Shown here: positions 1 through 8,425 of the stretch, piece by piece
How positions within the stretch are numbered: the first letter of the stretch is position 1
Layout: the number at the start of each line of letters is the position of its first letter
Assembly (NCBI GenBank): GCA_003017785.1
Contig: PYEQ01000002.1
Location: 1-39,785 of the forward strand
Direction: 5' to 3'
Source: a filamentous cyanobacterium CCP5
Lineage (GTDB): Bacteria; Cyanobacteriota; Cyanobacteriia; Phormidesmidales; Phormidesmidaceae
Length of the DNA stretch: 39,785 nt
Made by a program: the position numbers and the translations under genes
The notes under the pieces: generated by a model
What the model was told of the DNA's origin: nothing
What the model saw: only the letters and a program-made list of their open reading frames with translations
Database searches by the model: none

Positions 1-769
1 GGGTTTCGGCCTTCTTAGTCGCGTATTCTTCTGTTCTAGTGGGGGTGCCCTGAACACTGATGACATCTGTCCGGCTGGAGCCGAGACTCCAGCTATCTGG
101 CTGCGGCTGAACTGACAGGGCAACCTGATTGCTGGCCAGGGTTTTCAGATTATTGTCAAAGTTGCTGTAGGTTTTGACGTAGCCGTTTTGCAGCTCAACG
201 GTGCTATTGCCGAAATACAGAACCTCCCGACAGGTTCCCTGATAGCGGCTGACCTGGGAGGGAACTCCCTGGACCGCAATCACCCGATCGCGATCGGAGC
301 CGAGGGTCCAGTAGACCTGCTGGTTGGGGTTGGCGACCGCCCTGACGGCCACGTTGCCCTCAGCATATTGCAGGTTCCGCTGGTATTCTTGGATTTTTTC
401 TTGGGCCAGGGCATAGTTAGGGTGCGGCTTGGGAACGGCCTCCATGAAGGCGATCGCCTTTTGCCACTGCAAAGCGACGTTTACCCAGTCCTCACTGGAT
501 TCGGCGGTTTGGGTGAGTTCCGCCGCGTCCATGGCAGGGGAGGTGGCCTGGGCAAACGGATCTGCCTCAGTCTGGTTTTGTCCCGTGAAGACCTCGTCCC
601 AGAACTGCATGCCTGTATACCCGGCTATGGCAATGCCCAACCCGAGGGAAATGCCCAGTAGGGACCAGGTGATGCGATCGCGGCGTTTCTGCCCCTGTTT
701 TGTTAGTTCAAAGGTATACAACGGGTGCGATTCTTGACCCTCAAGTTCGGGATGGTGACGCTTAGACAT
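1..769 (-). CDS. Membrane-anchored repeat protein, C-terminus off the left edge
   Basis: This is an open frame on the minus strand from an ATG at 769 to the window edge; 256 residues are visible and the C-terminus is missing. A hydrophobic segment at about residues 34-57 follows a positively charged N-terminus, so it is probably a single-pass membrane protein with the bulk on the far side. A helical, charged stretch (about 90-140) leads to two tandem copies of a motif: YWTLGSDRDRVIAVQGVPSQ near residue 153 and SWSLGSSRTDVISVQGTPTR near residue 226. Each copy carries a V-x-G-x-P core that loosely recalls SmpA/OmlA-type small lipoprotein domains, which is only my impression. I have seen this W-x-x-G-S-x-R motif in cyanobacterial proteins of unknown role. 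No function is assigned. Confidence 0.8.
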   Translation of the reverse strand, partial: MSKRHHPELEGQESHPLYTFELTKQGQKRRDRITWSLLGISLGLGIAIAGYTGMQFWDEVFTGQNQTEADPFAQATSPAMDAAELTQTAESSEDWVNVALQWQKAIAFMEAVPKPHPNYALAQEKIQEYQRNLQYAEGNVAVRAVANPNQQVYWTLGSDRDRVIAVQGVPSQVSRYQGTCREVLYFGNSTVELQNGYVKTYSNFDNNLKTLASNQVALSVQPQPDSWSLGSSRTDVISVQGTPTRTEEYATKKAET

Positions 770-979
770 GGCAGTAAATAATCGGTGAACCCTGGTGGTT
801 GATAGAGCCGTTGCCCCTACTTGGCCGCGGTTTGCTCACGCCGCTAGACTACTCCATGGGAGTCTAATTCTGGCTGGTTTCTAGATATTTTTACGGAAGC
901 TTGTTATCCGCTGGATCTATGCCCAACCGCCATGCTGGCTTAGATTAAACAAGGGATCATTTGCTGAGTAACTACCGCC

Positions 980-1942
980 GTGAAATTTGCTTTTATTATT
1001 GACCCGATTGACCGCCTAGACCCCAGTCACGACACCAGTGTGGCCCTGATGGAGTCAGCCCAAATGCTGGGCCACGAAGTCTGGATCACTGAAATTGGCT
1101 ACCTCAGCGTGATTCAAAGCCAGGCCGTAGCTCGACTATGGCCAGTTACCTTGACTCCGGTAGAGCTGACATCGGGCCGCTGGGTGGCCCCGCCGGTCTG
1201 GTATCAGCTTGCTCAGCCTGCTGAACGCCCGCTACAGGACTTTGATGCTGTATTTATGCGCACCGATCCGCCAGTGACGGTGCCCTACCTCTATGCCACC
1301 TACGTGCTGGACTACATCGATCCGGCCAAAACCCGGGTGGTGAATTCGCCGCGGGGACTGCGGGCCGCCAATGAGAAAATGTACGCCCTGCAATTTACCG
1401 AAGCCATCCCGGAAACCATCGTCAGCCAGGACAAGCTGGTGATTCAAAAAGTCGTTGAGGCCTGGGGGGCAGCCGTACTCAAGCCCCTGGGCGGCAAAGG
1501 GGGCGAGGGGATTCTGTTTTTAGAAGCGGGCGATCGCAACTTCAATTCCATGGTTGAAATCAGCACCGGGCGGGGGCGAGAACCGGTGATGATTCAGACT
1601 TTCTTACCTGCCGCTAAGGAAGGGGATAAGCGGATTATTCTGCTAGATGGCAATCCCATCGGCGCGGTGAATCGGATCCCAACCGGCAGTGAATTTCGTG
1701 GCAATATGGCCGTGGGCGGTCGGGTAGCCGCCGCCGGGATCACCGATCGAGAGCGGGAAATCTGTAGCCAGCTTGCCCCCACCCTGAAGCGGGATGGTCT
1801 AGTGTTTGTGGGTATTGACGTGATTGGCGGCTACCTCACTGAGGTAAATGTCACCAGCCCCACCGGCATTCGGGAAATTGATCGCCTAGATGGGGCGCGC
1901 CTGGGCCATCAGGTGATTGAGTGGATAGCCAGTAATGGTTAA
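980..1942 (+). CDS. gshB: Glutathione synthetase GshB
   Basis: ATP-dependent ligase joining gamma-glutamylcysteine and glycine to give glutathione, the second step of glutathione synthesis, in the cytosol. The 320-residue protein matches the usual prokaryotic GshB length. It opens with MKFAFIIDPIDRLDPSHDTS, typical of the family, and carries the ATP-grasp lid region LKPLGGKGGEGILFLE around residues 165-180 and a C-terminal NVTSPTGIREIDR metal/substrate segment. The start is GTG at 980; no good Shine-Dalgarno sequence precedes it, but it gives the expected N-terminus. In many cyanobacteria a glutaredoxin gene lies beside gshB; none is seen here. A 24-bp palindrome lies 33 bases past the stop. 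Confidence 0.96.
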   Translation: MKFAFIIDPIDRLDPSHDTSVALMESAQMLGHEVWITEIGYLSVIQSQAVARLWPVTLTPVELTSGRWVAPPVWYQLAQPAERPLQDFDAVFMRTDPPVTVPYLYATYVLDYIDPAKTRVVNSPRGLRAANEKMYALQFTEAIPETIVSQDKLVIQKVVEAWGAAVLKPLGGKGGEGILFLEAGDRNFNSMVEISTGRGREPVMIQTFLPAAKEGDKRIILLDGNPIGAVNRIPTGSEFRGNMAVGGRVAAAGITDREREICSQLAPTLKRDGLVFVGIDVIGGYLTEVNVTSPTGIREIDRLDGARLGHQVIEWIASNG

Positions 1943-1975
1943 TTCTAATTGGCTCCATGGCCTTGGCTAGACTCT

Positions 1976-1999
1976 TAGGCCCAGCCATGGCTGGGCCTA
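1976..1999. terminator. Perfect 24-bp palindrome after gshB
   Basis: TAGGCCCAGCCATGGCTGGGCCTA is a perfect self-complementary sequence, so RNA from either strand could fold into a tight GC-rich hairpin. It lies 33 bases after the gshB stop codon. There is no T-run on either side, so it is not a classical intrinsic terminator; it may act as a 3' RNA stabiliser or a weak terminator. Confidence 0.5.
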
Positions 2000-2144
2000 G
2001 TCCCCTGGGCAAATTTCAAAAAATCCATTACACCAAGGGCAGCTACTACCCTGAGCTGCTGTGAATCGAGGAATCGAGAGCCGCCAGGGGCCATTGTCAG
2101 ATGCTTTCTTAGGTAGACCATTACGAGAAAAGGATTCAGTCGCG

Positions 2145-3251
2145 ATGGAATCAAACGAATTAAAAACCCTGCACGCCTATCTATCTAGGCTGGGGCGACG
2201 GCAGTTTATTCGCTATGGTTCTTTAGCGTTGGGGGCCGGTGCGATCGCTGCCTGTGCCGGAGGCCAAAATCCCTCTGAACCGGCCGATTCTACCGATGCC
2301 CCTGACACGTCGGCAGCCGATCCGGGCGACCTCACCCCGATTACCTTTGGTACCAACTGGTACGCCCAGGCCGAGCATGGCGGCTTCTACCAGGCCGTTG
2401 CCGCCGGTATCTATGAAGAATACGGCCTCGATGTCACCATCAAAATGGGCGGCCCCCAGGTAAACGGTACCCAGCTGCTGATGGGGGGCGCGGTGGACTT
2501 TTTCATGGGCTATACCGCCGACGCCATCAAGGCCGTGGTTGAGGGCATTCCCAAGGTCACCGTAGCCGCCATCTTCCAGAAAGATCCCCAGGTGCTGATC
2601 GCTCACCCGGACACCGGCGTCAAAGAACTAGCCGATCTGAAGGGGCGTCCGGTGTATATTTCCTCGGCCGCCAACGTCACTTACTGGCCCTTTTTGGAGG
2701 CCCAATACGACTTCACTGAAGACATGAAGCGGCCCTATAACTTCAACCCGGGGCCGTTTTTGAATGATTCCCAGGCGGCTCAACAGGGCTACCTCAGCTC
2801 TGAGCCCCTGGCCATCCGCAAAGAGGGGGGATTTGATCCGGTGGTGCTGCTGTTAGCCAACTTCGGCTATGACCCCTATGCCTGCACCATTGAAACCCGC
2901 CAAGATGTCATCGACGGCGATCCCGACCTGGTGCAGCGATTTGTCGATGCCTCGATCAAGGGCTGGTACAGCTACTTTCAGAACCCGGAACCGGCAAACG
3001 AGTTAATCAAGCAAGATAATCCAGAGATGACCGACGAGCAAATCGCCTACGGCATCGAAAAAATGCAGGAATACGGCATCGTTGACTCCGGCGACACCAC
3101 AGAGTTGGGCATCGGCGCCATGACCGATGACCGCTGGAAATCCTTCTTCGAGACCATGAGCGAGGCCGGTATCTTTCCGGTCGATACCGACTATACCCAG
3201 GCCTATACCCTGGAGTTTGTCAACAAAGGGCGTGAATACTACCAGGGATGA
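2145..3251 (+). CDS. ABC transporter substrate-binding lipoprotein, NMT1/THI5-like
   Basis: Extracytoplasmic binding protein of an importer. From the ATG at 2145 (AAAGGA upstream) it has 368 residues; the frame stays open to a GTG at 2061, which would add 28 poorly plausible residues. The N-terminus shows a twin-arginine motif (GRRQFIRYG, R18-R19), a hydrophobic segment, then a lipobox ending at Cys37 (AIAAC), so it is probably a Tat-exported lipoprotein. After an acidic, Pro/Ser-rich linker comes the NMT1/THI5-like fold with TNWYAQAEHGGFYQA, a hallmark of binding proteins for pyrimidine-like or thiamin-precursor compounds, and GGAVDFFMGYTADA. The ATPase, permease and amidohydrolase genes follow on the same strand, suggesting uptake of a cyclic N-heterocycle or amide. 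The substrate is inferred, not shown. Confidence 0.9.
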   Translation: MESNELKTLHAYLSRLGRRQFIRYGSLALGAGAIAACAGGQNPSEPADSTDAPDTSAADPGDLTPITFGTNWYAQAEHGGFYQAVAAGIYEEYGLDVTIKMGGPQVNGTQLLMGGAVDFFMGYTADAIKAVVEGIPKVTVAAIFQKDPQVLIAHPDTGVKELADLKGRPVYISSAANVTYWPFLEAQYDFTEDMKRPYNFNPGPFLNDSQAAQQGYLSSEPLAIRKEGGFDPVVLLLANFGYDPYACTIETRQDVIDGDPDLVQRFVDASIKGWYSYFQNPEPANELIKQDNPEMTDEQIAYGIEKMQEYGIVDSGDTTELGIGAMTDDRWKSFFETMSEAGIFPVDTDYTQAYTLEFVNKGREYYQG

Positions 3252-3252
3252 G

Positions 3253-3287
3253 GAGTCAGGAGCCCGGAGTCAAGAGTTAGGAGTCAG
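3253..3287. repeat. Degenerate heptamer tandem repeat (GAGTCAG)n
   Basis: Five consecutive 7-base units (gagtcag, gagcccg, gagtcaa, gagttag, gagtcag) begin directly at the stop codon of the binding-protein gene. They resemble the short tandemly repeated heptamers (STRR type) described in cyanobacterial intergenic DNA. Confidence 0.75.
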
Positions 3288-3588
3288 GTTGAATAAGAGA
3301 TGGTGAAGTGACAAGTTTTGAATGGTGAATGATCGTCAGAGTCAGCCCAACTCAAGCTTAAGACTAATAACTCTAAACCTCCCTACCTCCCAGCCTTCGG
3401 GCAGACGCTACCAATGCCGCCTCACCGCCAATCCCTGGGGGCAGGCTGCGCCAACCTCCCACCCTACTCTTCGCGGAGGGCTCTGCCGATCGCGGAGGGC
3501 TGCCGAACGGGAAGCTGCTTCGCGTCTACGCTCCTCACTCCGCTCATTGCACTCCGCTCACCCGCTCTACTCATCTCCCCCTCTCCCA
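3288..3588. repeat. Repeat-rich spacer between binding protein and ATPase genes
   Basis: Together with the heptamers this makes a 337-base gap inside an otherwise tight gene set. From about 3400 it is packed with short partial palindromes and direct repeats: the unit GCGGAGGGCT occurs twice near 3475-3500, CACTCCGCTCA twice near 3537-3560, and GAAGCTGCTTC is a self-complementary element near 3511. This looks like the small dispersed palindromic repeats found between cyanobacterial genes. The reading frame of the ATPase stays open upstream to about 3322, but that sequence is repeat-derived and unlike any ABC protein, so I treat it as non-coding. Confidence 0.6.
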
Positions 3589-4350
3589 ATGGCCCCCATC
3601 TTCACCCTTAACCAGGTCAGCAAGGTCTTTGCCAACGGCACTGAGGCCCTGCGCAGTATTGATCTGAGCGTACATTCGAGAGAATTTATTAGCCTGGTGG
3701 GGCCCTCGGGCTGTGGCAAGAGCACGATCTTGCGGCTGATTGCCGGACTGGGGCGGCCGTCTGGGGGGAATATCTTTTGGGGCCCTGCACCGGAGCAGCG
3801 AAATCTGGCGTTTGTCTTTCAAGATGCGGCCCTGATGCCCTGGGCGTCGGTGCTAGATAATGTGCACCTGCCGCTGAAGTTAAAGGGAAAGTCTTTGCGG
3901 GCTGCTCGGGCTGCGATCGCCCAATCCCTTCAGATGGTGGGCCTGCAGGGTCTCGAGGATCGCTATCCCCGGCAGCTATCGGGGGGGATGAAAATGCGGG
4001 TATCGATCGCCCGGGCCCTGATCACCCAGCCCAACATCTTGCTGATGGACGAACCGTTTGGGGCCCTAGACGAGATGACCCGCAGCAAGCTCAACAGCGA
4101 TTTGCTAGATCTTTGGGCGCAGCAGCAGTGGACGGTGGTGTTCGTGACGCACAATATCTACGAGGCCGTATACCTATCCAGCCGAGTTGTGGTGCTGGGG
4201 GCCCATCCGGGGCAAGTGGTGGCGGATATTCCCATCGAGGCTCCCTATCCCCGACGGGATCACTATCGCACCTCGCCTCTGTTTAATCGCTACTGCCGAG
4301 AAATTCTGGACTGTCTGTCCGGGACTGGAATGTCCTCTGCCAATCCCTAG
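3589..4350 (+). CDS. ABC transporter ATP-binding protein, nitrate/sulfonate/taurine family
   Basis: Cytoplasmic ATPase that powers the importer encoded by the flanking genes. From the ATG at 3589 it has 253 residues, the normal size for the SsuB/TauB/ThiZ-type family. Visible motifs: Walker A GPSGCGKS (38-45), Q-loop FVFQDAALMPW (Q78), signature LSGGM (130-134), Walker B LLMDEP (151-156) with D-loop GALDE, and the H-loop VTHN. The start is chosen because homology to ABC proteins begins at MAPIFTLNQVSKVF; the longer open frame upstream is repeat sequence. The permease follows after 11 bases, so the two are surely co-transcribed. Confidence 0.93.
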   Translation: MAPIFTLNQVSKVFANGTEALRSIDLSVHSREFISLVGPSGCGKSTILRLIAGLGRPSGGNIFWGPAPEQRNLAFVFQDAALMPWASVLDNVHLPLKLKGKSLRAARAAIAQSLQMVGLQGLEDRYPRQLSGGMKMRVSIARALITQPNILLMDEPFGALDEMTRSKLNSDLLDLWAQQQWTVVFVTHNIYEAVYLSSRVVVLGAHPGQVVADIPIEAPYPRRDHYRTSPLFNRYCREILDCLSGTGMSSANP

Positions 4351-4361
4351 ATTCTGAACCT

Positions 4362-5234
4362 ATGGTTCTCCACGATTCAGCTTCCCCGTCTAATTCTGGC
4401 TATCCGCCTCGCCATCGAGACCGGCTATCTTCTCCGGCTGGCTGGCATCGGCTGGTGTCAGGGGAGGTGCTGGCCCCAGTGCTGGTGGGGGTCGCCATGC
4501 TGGTGCTGTGGCAGCTGGGGGTCTGGATTTTTCAAGTGCCCGAATATCTGCTGCCGGGCCCTATCCGGGTGGCACAGGCCCTGGGTCAGGAATGGTCCGA
4601 GCTGTTTCCGGCGTTGCTGATCACCCTGGAAATTACGGTGGCTGCCTTTGGGGCTGCCACGGTGTCAGGACTGCTGATCGCCGTGCTATTTACCCAGAGC
4701 AAGTGGATTGAGCGCAGCTTTTTTCCCTATGCGGTGATTTTGCAGACGACGCCGATTGTGGCGATCGCCCCTCTGATTATTGTCTGGTTTCAAAACAGCA
4801 CCTTTGCCGCCCTGGTGGTCTGTGCCTGGATTGTGGCTCTATTCCCGATTATTTCTAACACCACCCTGGGCCTCAATAGCGCCGATCACGGCCTGCAAAA
4901 CCTGTTTCAGCTTTACGGGGCCAGCCGCTGGCAAACCCTGCGCTATCTACGGCTGCCCAGCGCCATGCCCTATTTCCTGGGGGGATTGCGGATCAGCGGC
5001 GGACTGGCTCTGATCGGGGCGGTGGTCGCCGAATTTGTCGCCGGTACCGGCGGGGCGCGATCGGGGATTGCCTATCAGATTTTGATGTCCAGCTACAACC
5101 TGCAGATTCCCCGCATGTTTGCGGCCCTGATCATGACCACCGGTCTGGGGGTGCTGATTTTTGTGGCCCTGACCTGGCTCTCCGGTCGGCTGCTGAGCCA
5201 TTGGCATGAAAGCGCCATCCATCGAGAGAATTAG
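4362..5234 (+). CDS. ABC transporter permease, SsuC/ThiX-like
   Basis: Integral membrane subunit of the importer, 290 residues. After about 35 polar residues there are some six hydrophobic segments (starting near LAPVLVGVAMLVLWQLGVWI). The cytoplasmic EAA-type coupling loop is seen as LQNLFQLYGASRWQTLRYLRLPSAMPYFLGG. The sequence PEYLLPGP early in the protein and VVAEFVAGTGGARSGI after the EAA loop are typical of the nitrate/sulfonate/pyrimidine-precursor permease group. It sits between the ATPase gene (11 bases) and the amidohydrolase gene (23 bases), so transport and hydrolysis of the imported compound are probably coupled by one transcript. Confidence 0.92.
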   Translation: MVLHDSASPSNSGYPPRHRDRLSSPAGWHRLVSGEVLAPVLVGVAMLVLWQLGVWIFQVPEYLLPGPIRVAQALGQEWSELFPALLITLEITVAAFGAATVSGLLIAVLFTQSKWIERSFFPYAVILQTTPIVAIAPLIIVWFQNSTFAALVVCAWIVALFPIISNTTLGLNSADHGLQNLFQLYGASRWQTLRYLRLPSAMPYFLGGLRISGGLALIGAVVAEFVAGTGGARSGIAYQILMSSYNLQIPRMFAALIMTTGLGVLIFVALTWLSGRLLSHWHESAIHREN

Positions 5235-5257
5235 GTGATAACTGACGGTATTAACCC

Positions 5258-6601
5258 ATGAGCTGCGTTCCTTTCGTTCACGTTCCCGATAGCCCTCACT
5301 ACTGGCTAACCAATGGTCGGATTCCCAAGGCGCTGCTTGCCTCCACCGATCAACTCACAGCCTTGCCGCAGTTTCTAGACGACCAGCAGGAGGAGCTAGT
5401 CGCCGCTGACATCGAAATCCGTGATGGCCGCATCAGCGCCATTGTGACAGCGGGTGAGGCCCCTGACTCCGGTCTCCGCTGTGACCTGGGCCAGGGCTTA
5501 GTGTGGCCCTGTTTCGTCGACATGCATACCCATCTGGACAAAGCTCACGCCTGGCCCCGCACCCCCAATCCCTTAGGCACTTTTGCCGAGGCGCTAAAGC
5601 AAGCCAATCGCGATCGCCAAGCCTACTGGCGACCAGCCGATCTCAAACGCCGCATGGACTTTGCTCTGGGCTGTAGCTATGCCCACGGCACCCGTGCGGT
5701 TCGCACCCACTTAGACTGCCTCGAAGACCAGGCAGAAACCAGCTTTGCAGTCATCGACGAGCTGCGATCGCAGTGGGCTGGCAAAATCGACATTCAGTTC
5801 GTCAGTTTGGTGCCCATTGAATTTTTCCTGGAAGACAGAGCCCCTGCCCTCGCCCAGTTGCTGGCTAAGTATGGCGGCATTTTAGGGGCCGTCACCTATG
5901 CCCATCCTCAGCTGGAGGCCCAGGTGGAGCGGCTGTTTCAGCTAGCCTCTGACTATGACCTGGCGGTTGATCTCCATGTGGATGAAAGCCTCGACCCCGA
6001 GGATCAGGCCCTAGGGGCGATCGCCCAGATCAAGCTGCGGCAGGGCTTCGAGAACTCCGTCGTGTGCGGCCATGTCTGCAGTCTCTCGGTGCAGTCCGAA
6101 TCAATTGTCAAAACGACCCTGGAACAGATCAAAGCCGCCGATATCAGTATCGTCAGCCTGCCCATGTGCAATCTCTATTTGCAGGATCGCCATCCGGGCC
6201 GGATGCCTCGCTACCGGGGCGTCACCCTCCTCCATGAACTCCAGCATCAGGGGATTCCGGTAGCCCTAGCCAGCGACAATTGCCGGGATGCCTTCTACGC
6301 TTACGGGGATCATGATGGGCTAGAGGTGTTTACCCAGTCGGTGCGGATTGGCCATCTGGATCGGCCCTATGGCTCCTGGCCCCAAGCGGTCACCGTCACT
6401 CCGGCGCAAATCATGGGCCTGGCAGAATCGGGGCGGCTAGGGGTGGGAGCATCGGCAGATTTGGTGCTGTTTAAGGCCCGCAGCCTGAACGAGCTGATTT
6501 CCAGAACCCAGGGCGATCGCGCCGTCCTGCGTCAGGGGCAAGGAATCAATACCACCCCCCCTGACTACGCCGAGCTAGACGATTTGATGGGCTGGGCTTA
6601 G
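5258..6601 (+). CDS. Cytosine-deaminase-like metal-dependent amidohydrolase
   Basis: Predicted cytosolic amidohydrolase of the cytosine deaminase/AtzC-like branch, 447 residues. Metal-binding and catalytic positions are all present: HTH (H90, H92) in FVDMHTHLDKAH, H240 and E243 in DLHVDES, H272 in CGHVC, and D340 in ASDNCRDAF. The order and spacing match cytosine deaminase, where these bind one divalent metal and activate water. Family members deaminate or hydrolyse cytosine, creatinine-like rings, isopropylammelide or hydroxypyrimidines; the sequence alone does not fix the substrate. Its position directly after an ABC importer suggests it acts on the imported compound and releases ammonia or a usable base. 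No frameshift or missing residue is seen. Confidence 0.88.
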   Translation: MSCVPFVHVPDSPHYWLTNGRIPKALLASTDQLTALPQFLDDQQEELVAADIEIRDGRISAIVTAGEAPDSGLRCDLGQGLVWPCFVDMHTHLDKAHAWPRTPNPLGTFAEALKQANRDRQAYWRPADLKRRMDFALGCSYAHGTRAVRTHLDCLEDQAETSFAVIDELRSQWAGKIDIQFVSLVPIEFFLEDRAPALAQLLAKYGGILGAVTYAHPQLEAQVERLFQLASDYDLAVDLHVDESLDPEDQALGAIAQIKLRQGFENSVVCGHVCSLSVQSESIVKTTLEQIKAADISIVSLPMCNLYLQDRHPGRMPRYRGVTLLHELQHQGIPVALASDNCRDAFYAYGDHDGLEVFTQSVRIGHLDRPYGSWPQAVTVTPAQIMGLAESGRLGVGASADLVLFKARSLNELISRTQGDRAVLRQGQGINTTPPDYAELDDLMGWA

Positions 6602-6616
6602 GGTTCTACCGGCCGG

Positions 6617-8380
6617 TCATTCTACCCAGGGCAGAATCACCGTAATACAGGTGCCCTTAGCGCTACTCTCCACCTTCAATAGCCCCCCGTGGAGCTCAAC
6701 GCAGGTTTTAACTACGGCCAGCCCCAGCCCTGTTCCAGGCACTGACCCGACATTTTCACCCCGATAGAACGCCTCAAAGATTTGATTTTGGGCCTCGGCC
6801 GGAATCCCAATGCCCTGATCGATGACCCGAAATCGCAGAGACTGATCGTCCCCGGCCACGACTAGCTGTACGGGTGCGTCCTCAGGGGAGTACTTCACGG
6901 CATTGGAGAGCAGATTCACCAAAATCGAGTGGAGCAGGTTTTTATCGAGGTAGGCTTTGGTCAAGGCGGGTTCTAGGTGCAGATCCAGGGTCTGATTTGG
7001 CTGACGATCTACCTGGTCGAAAATTTGCCGGCAAAATCCCTCTAGCTCAACGATTTCCGGGGCAAACTCCAGCTTCCCCGCCTCCGCTCGACTCAGGGTA
7101 AGCATGTCGTTGACCAGCTGCCCCATCCGCTTTGCGGCCAGCTGAATTCGTTCAATGGTGCTGTACTGCTGGGCGGGAGTGAGCTGGGTCTGATTGGCCG
7201 CCCAGGACTGGGCTGATACCCAAATCACGCTCAGGGGAGTACGGAGCTCGTGGGAGGCCATGGAAAATAGCCGCAGTTTTAGGTTGCTGAGTTCTCGGGT
7301 GCGTCTGATCTCAGACTGCCAGCGGGAGAGATAAATCAATAGGCTAATGGTCACTAGCAGCCCGATTAGCAGAGTCGCCAGGGTGCCCCACAGGGGCGTC
7401 TGGGTGGTGGGGGTAAACACCAGTCGCCACTCCCGCTGGCCCAGACTAATGCGGCGATCGCACTCTTGTTCCCGTTGACACAGAGGATTAGGATGACTTG
7501 GGGCAATGGGCTCAGTCTCCGTCGTTACCCGCTGGGTTTGGGCGTCATAGAAGCCTAAAAACTGCTCGGAGGTAGGGGCCGTTTGGTCGTAGATATAAAA
7601 GTCTACGTCGTAGATTAGGTCTTGCAGGGACTCTTCAACCACGTCTGCGACTCGAAAGACTCCCAATACGTAGCCCTCTAGCTGCTGACGACGGCCTACC
7701 AGGGTGGTGGCTGGGCGATTATAAACCGGAGCAAACACCAAGAAGCTGTACTGGTCTTCTGTCGTCTCCTGAACCAGCTTGATCCGACCGGTCGCGGCGA
7801 TCGCCCCCGTATCCCGGGCCCGCTCCAGAGCAATCCGCCGGGTCAGGTCGGAGGCCAGATCGTAGCCCAGGGCCAGCTCATTGTCCTGCCAGGGTTCTAA
7901 AAACGTCACCGGCACGTAGCTAGGTCGCACTCCAGCGGGAATCAGAGTCCCTGCCGAAGTCCGCTCGGTAATCGTATCCCGGCCCCCCCGGGTGGTGCTG
8001 CGCAGCCAGCGCTCATAGTCAGAGCGGGCGATCGCCGACACCTGCGGAGCCCACTCCAAGGCCTGGATTCCCGGATAGGAGCCCAGTGCCCGCCGCACGA
8101 ACTGACTGAAAGCTACCCCATCCACCTGATTATCCGTTGCCCGGTAAAAGTCACTCAGGGACAAAATCAGGTCGTTATATCGATTGATGGTGCGCTGCAG
8201 GGAGGTAGTGAGGTTGTCAGTTTGGGTTTGAAATTCGCTCTGCCGGGTCAGGCGTTCCCAGCGGCCCACCCAAACAGTCGCCGCGAAGGTCAGCCCCAGG
8301 CCCAGCCCCAGGACCAGGCCCGCAGGCAGATAGCGATACACCTTTAGCGGCAATTTTACCGGCATAGTCCCTGGGGCCAT
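6617..8380 (-). CDS. CHASE-domain sensor histidine kinase
   Basis: Membrane sensor kinase of 587 residues. Order: membrane segment at about 17-37, an extracytoplasmic CHASE domain at about 60-260 (including the SYPGIQALEWAPQV region), a second membrane segment at about 330-351, HisKA with phospho-acceptor H377 in SMASHELRTP, and a HATPase domain with NLLSNAVKYSP, DQGIGIP and GTGLGLAV boxes. CHASE domains sense small extracellular ligands; the ligand here is unknown. An alternative start at MPVKL (8365) is about as likely as ATG 8380. It lies 45 bases after the aminotransferase gene on the same strand. No response regulator is next to it. Confidence 0.92.
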   Translation of the reverse strand: MAPGTMPVKLPLKVYRYLPAGLVLGLGLGLTFAATVWVGRWERLTRQSEFQTQTDNLTTSLQRTINRYNDLILSLSDFYRATDNQVDGVAFSQFVRRALGSYPGIQALEWAPQVSAIARSDYERWLRSTTRGGRDTITERTSAGTLIPAGVRPSYVPVTFLEPWQDNELALGYDLASDLTRRIALERARDTGAIAATGRIKLVQETTEDQYSFLVFAPVYNRPATTLVGRRQQLEGYVLGVFRVADVVEESLQDLIYDVDFYIYDQTAPTSEQFLGFYDAQTQRVTTETEPIAPSHPNPLCQREQECDRRISLGQREWRLVFTPTTQTPLWGTLATLLIGLLVTISLLIYLSRWQSEIRRTRELSNLKLRLFSMASHELRTPLSVIWVSAQSWAANQTQLTPAQQYSTIERIQLAAKRMGQLVNDMLTLSRAEAGKLEFAPEIVELEGFCRQIFDQVDRQPNQTLDLHLEPALTKAYLDKNLLHSILVNLLSNAVKYSPEDAPVQLVVAGDDQSLRFRVIDQGIGIPAEAQNQIFEAFYRGENVGSVPGTGLGLAVVKTCVELHGGLLKVESSAKGTCITVILPWVE

Positions 8381-8425
8381 TGACTCAGGGGCTAGGACCC
8401 CTGAGTAAAGACTGTAATCCCATGG

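Noticed and set aside
188-737. Two overlapping plus-strand open frames at the left edge
   Set aside because: They are antisense to the continuous minus-strand membrane protein, lack ribosome-binding sites and have no recognisable domains.
1943-2144. Possible TPP (thiamin) riboswitch before the THI5-like binding-protein gene
   Set aside because: The conserved CTGAGA and ACCTGATCTGGATAATGC-type segments are absent; only a short inverted repeat (GCAGCT...AGCTGC, 2039-2059) is present.
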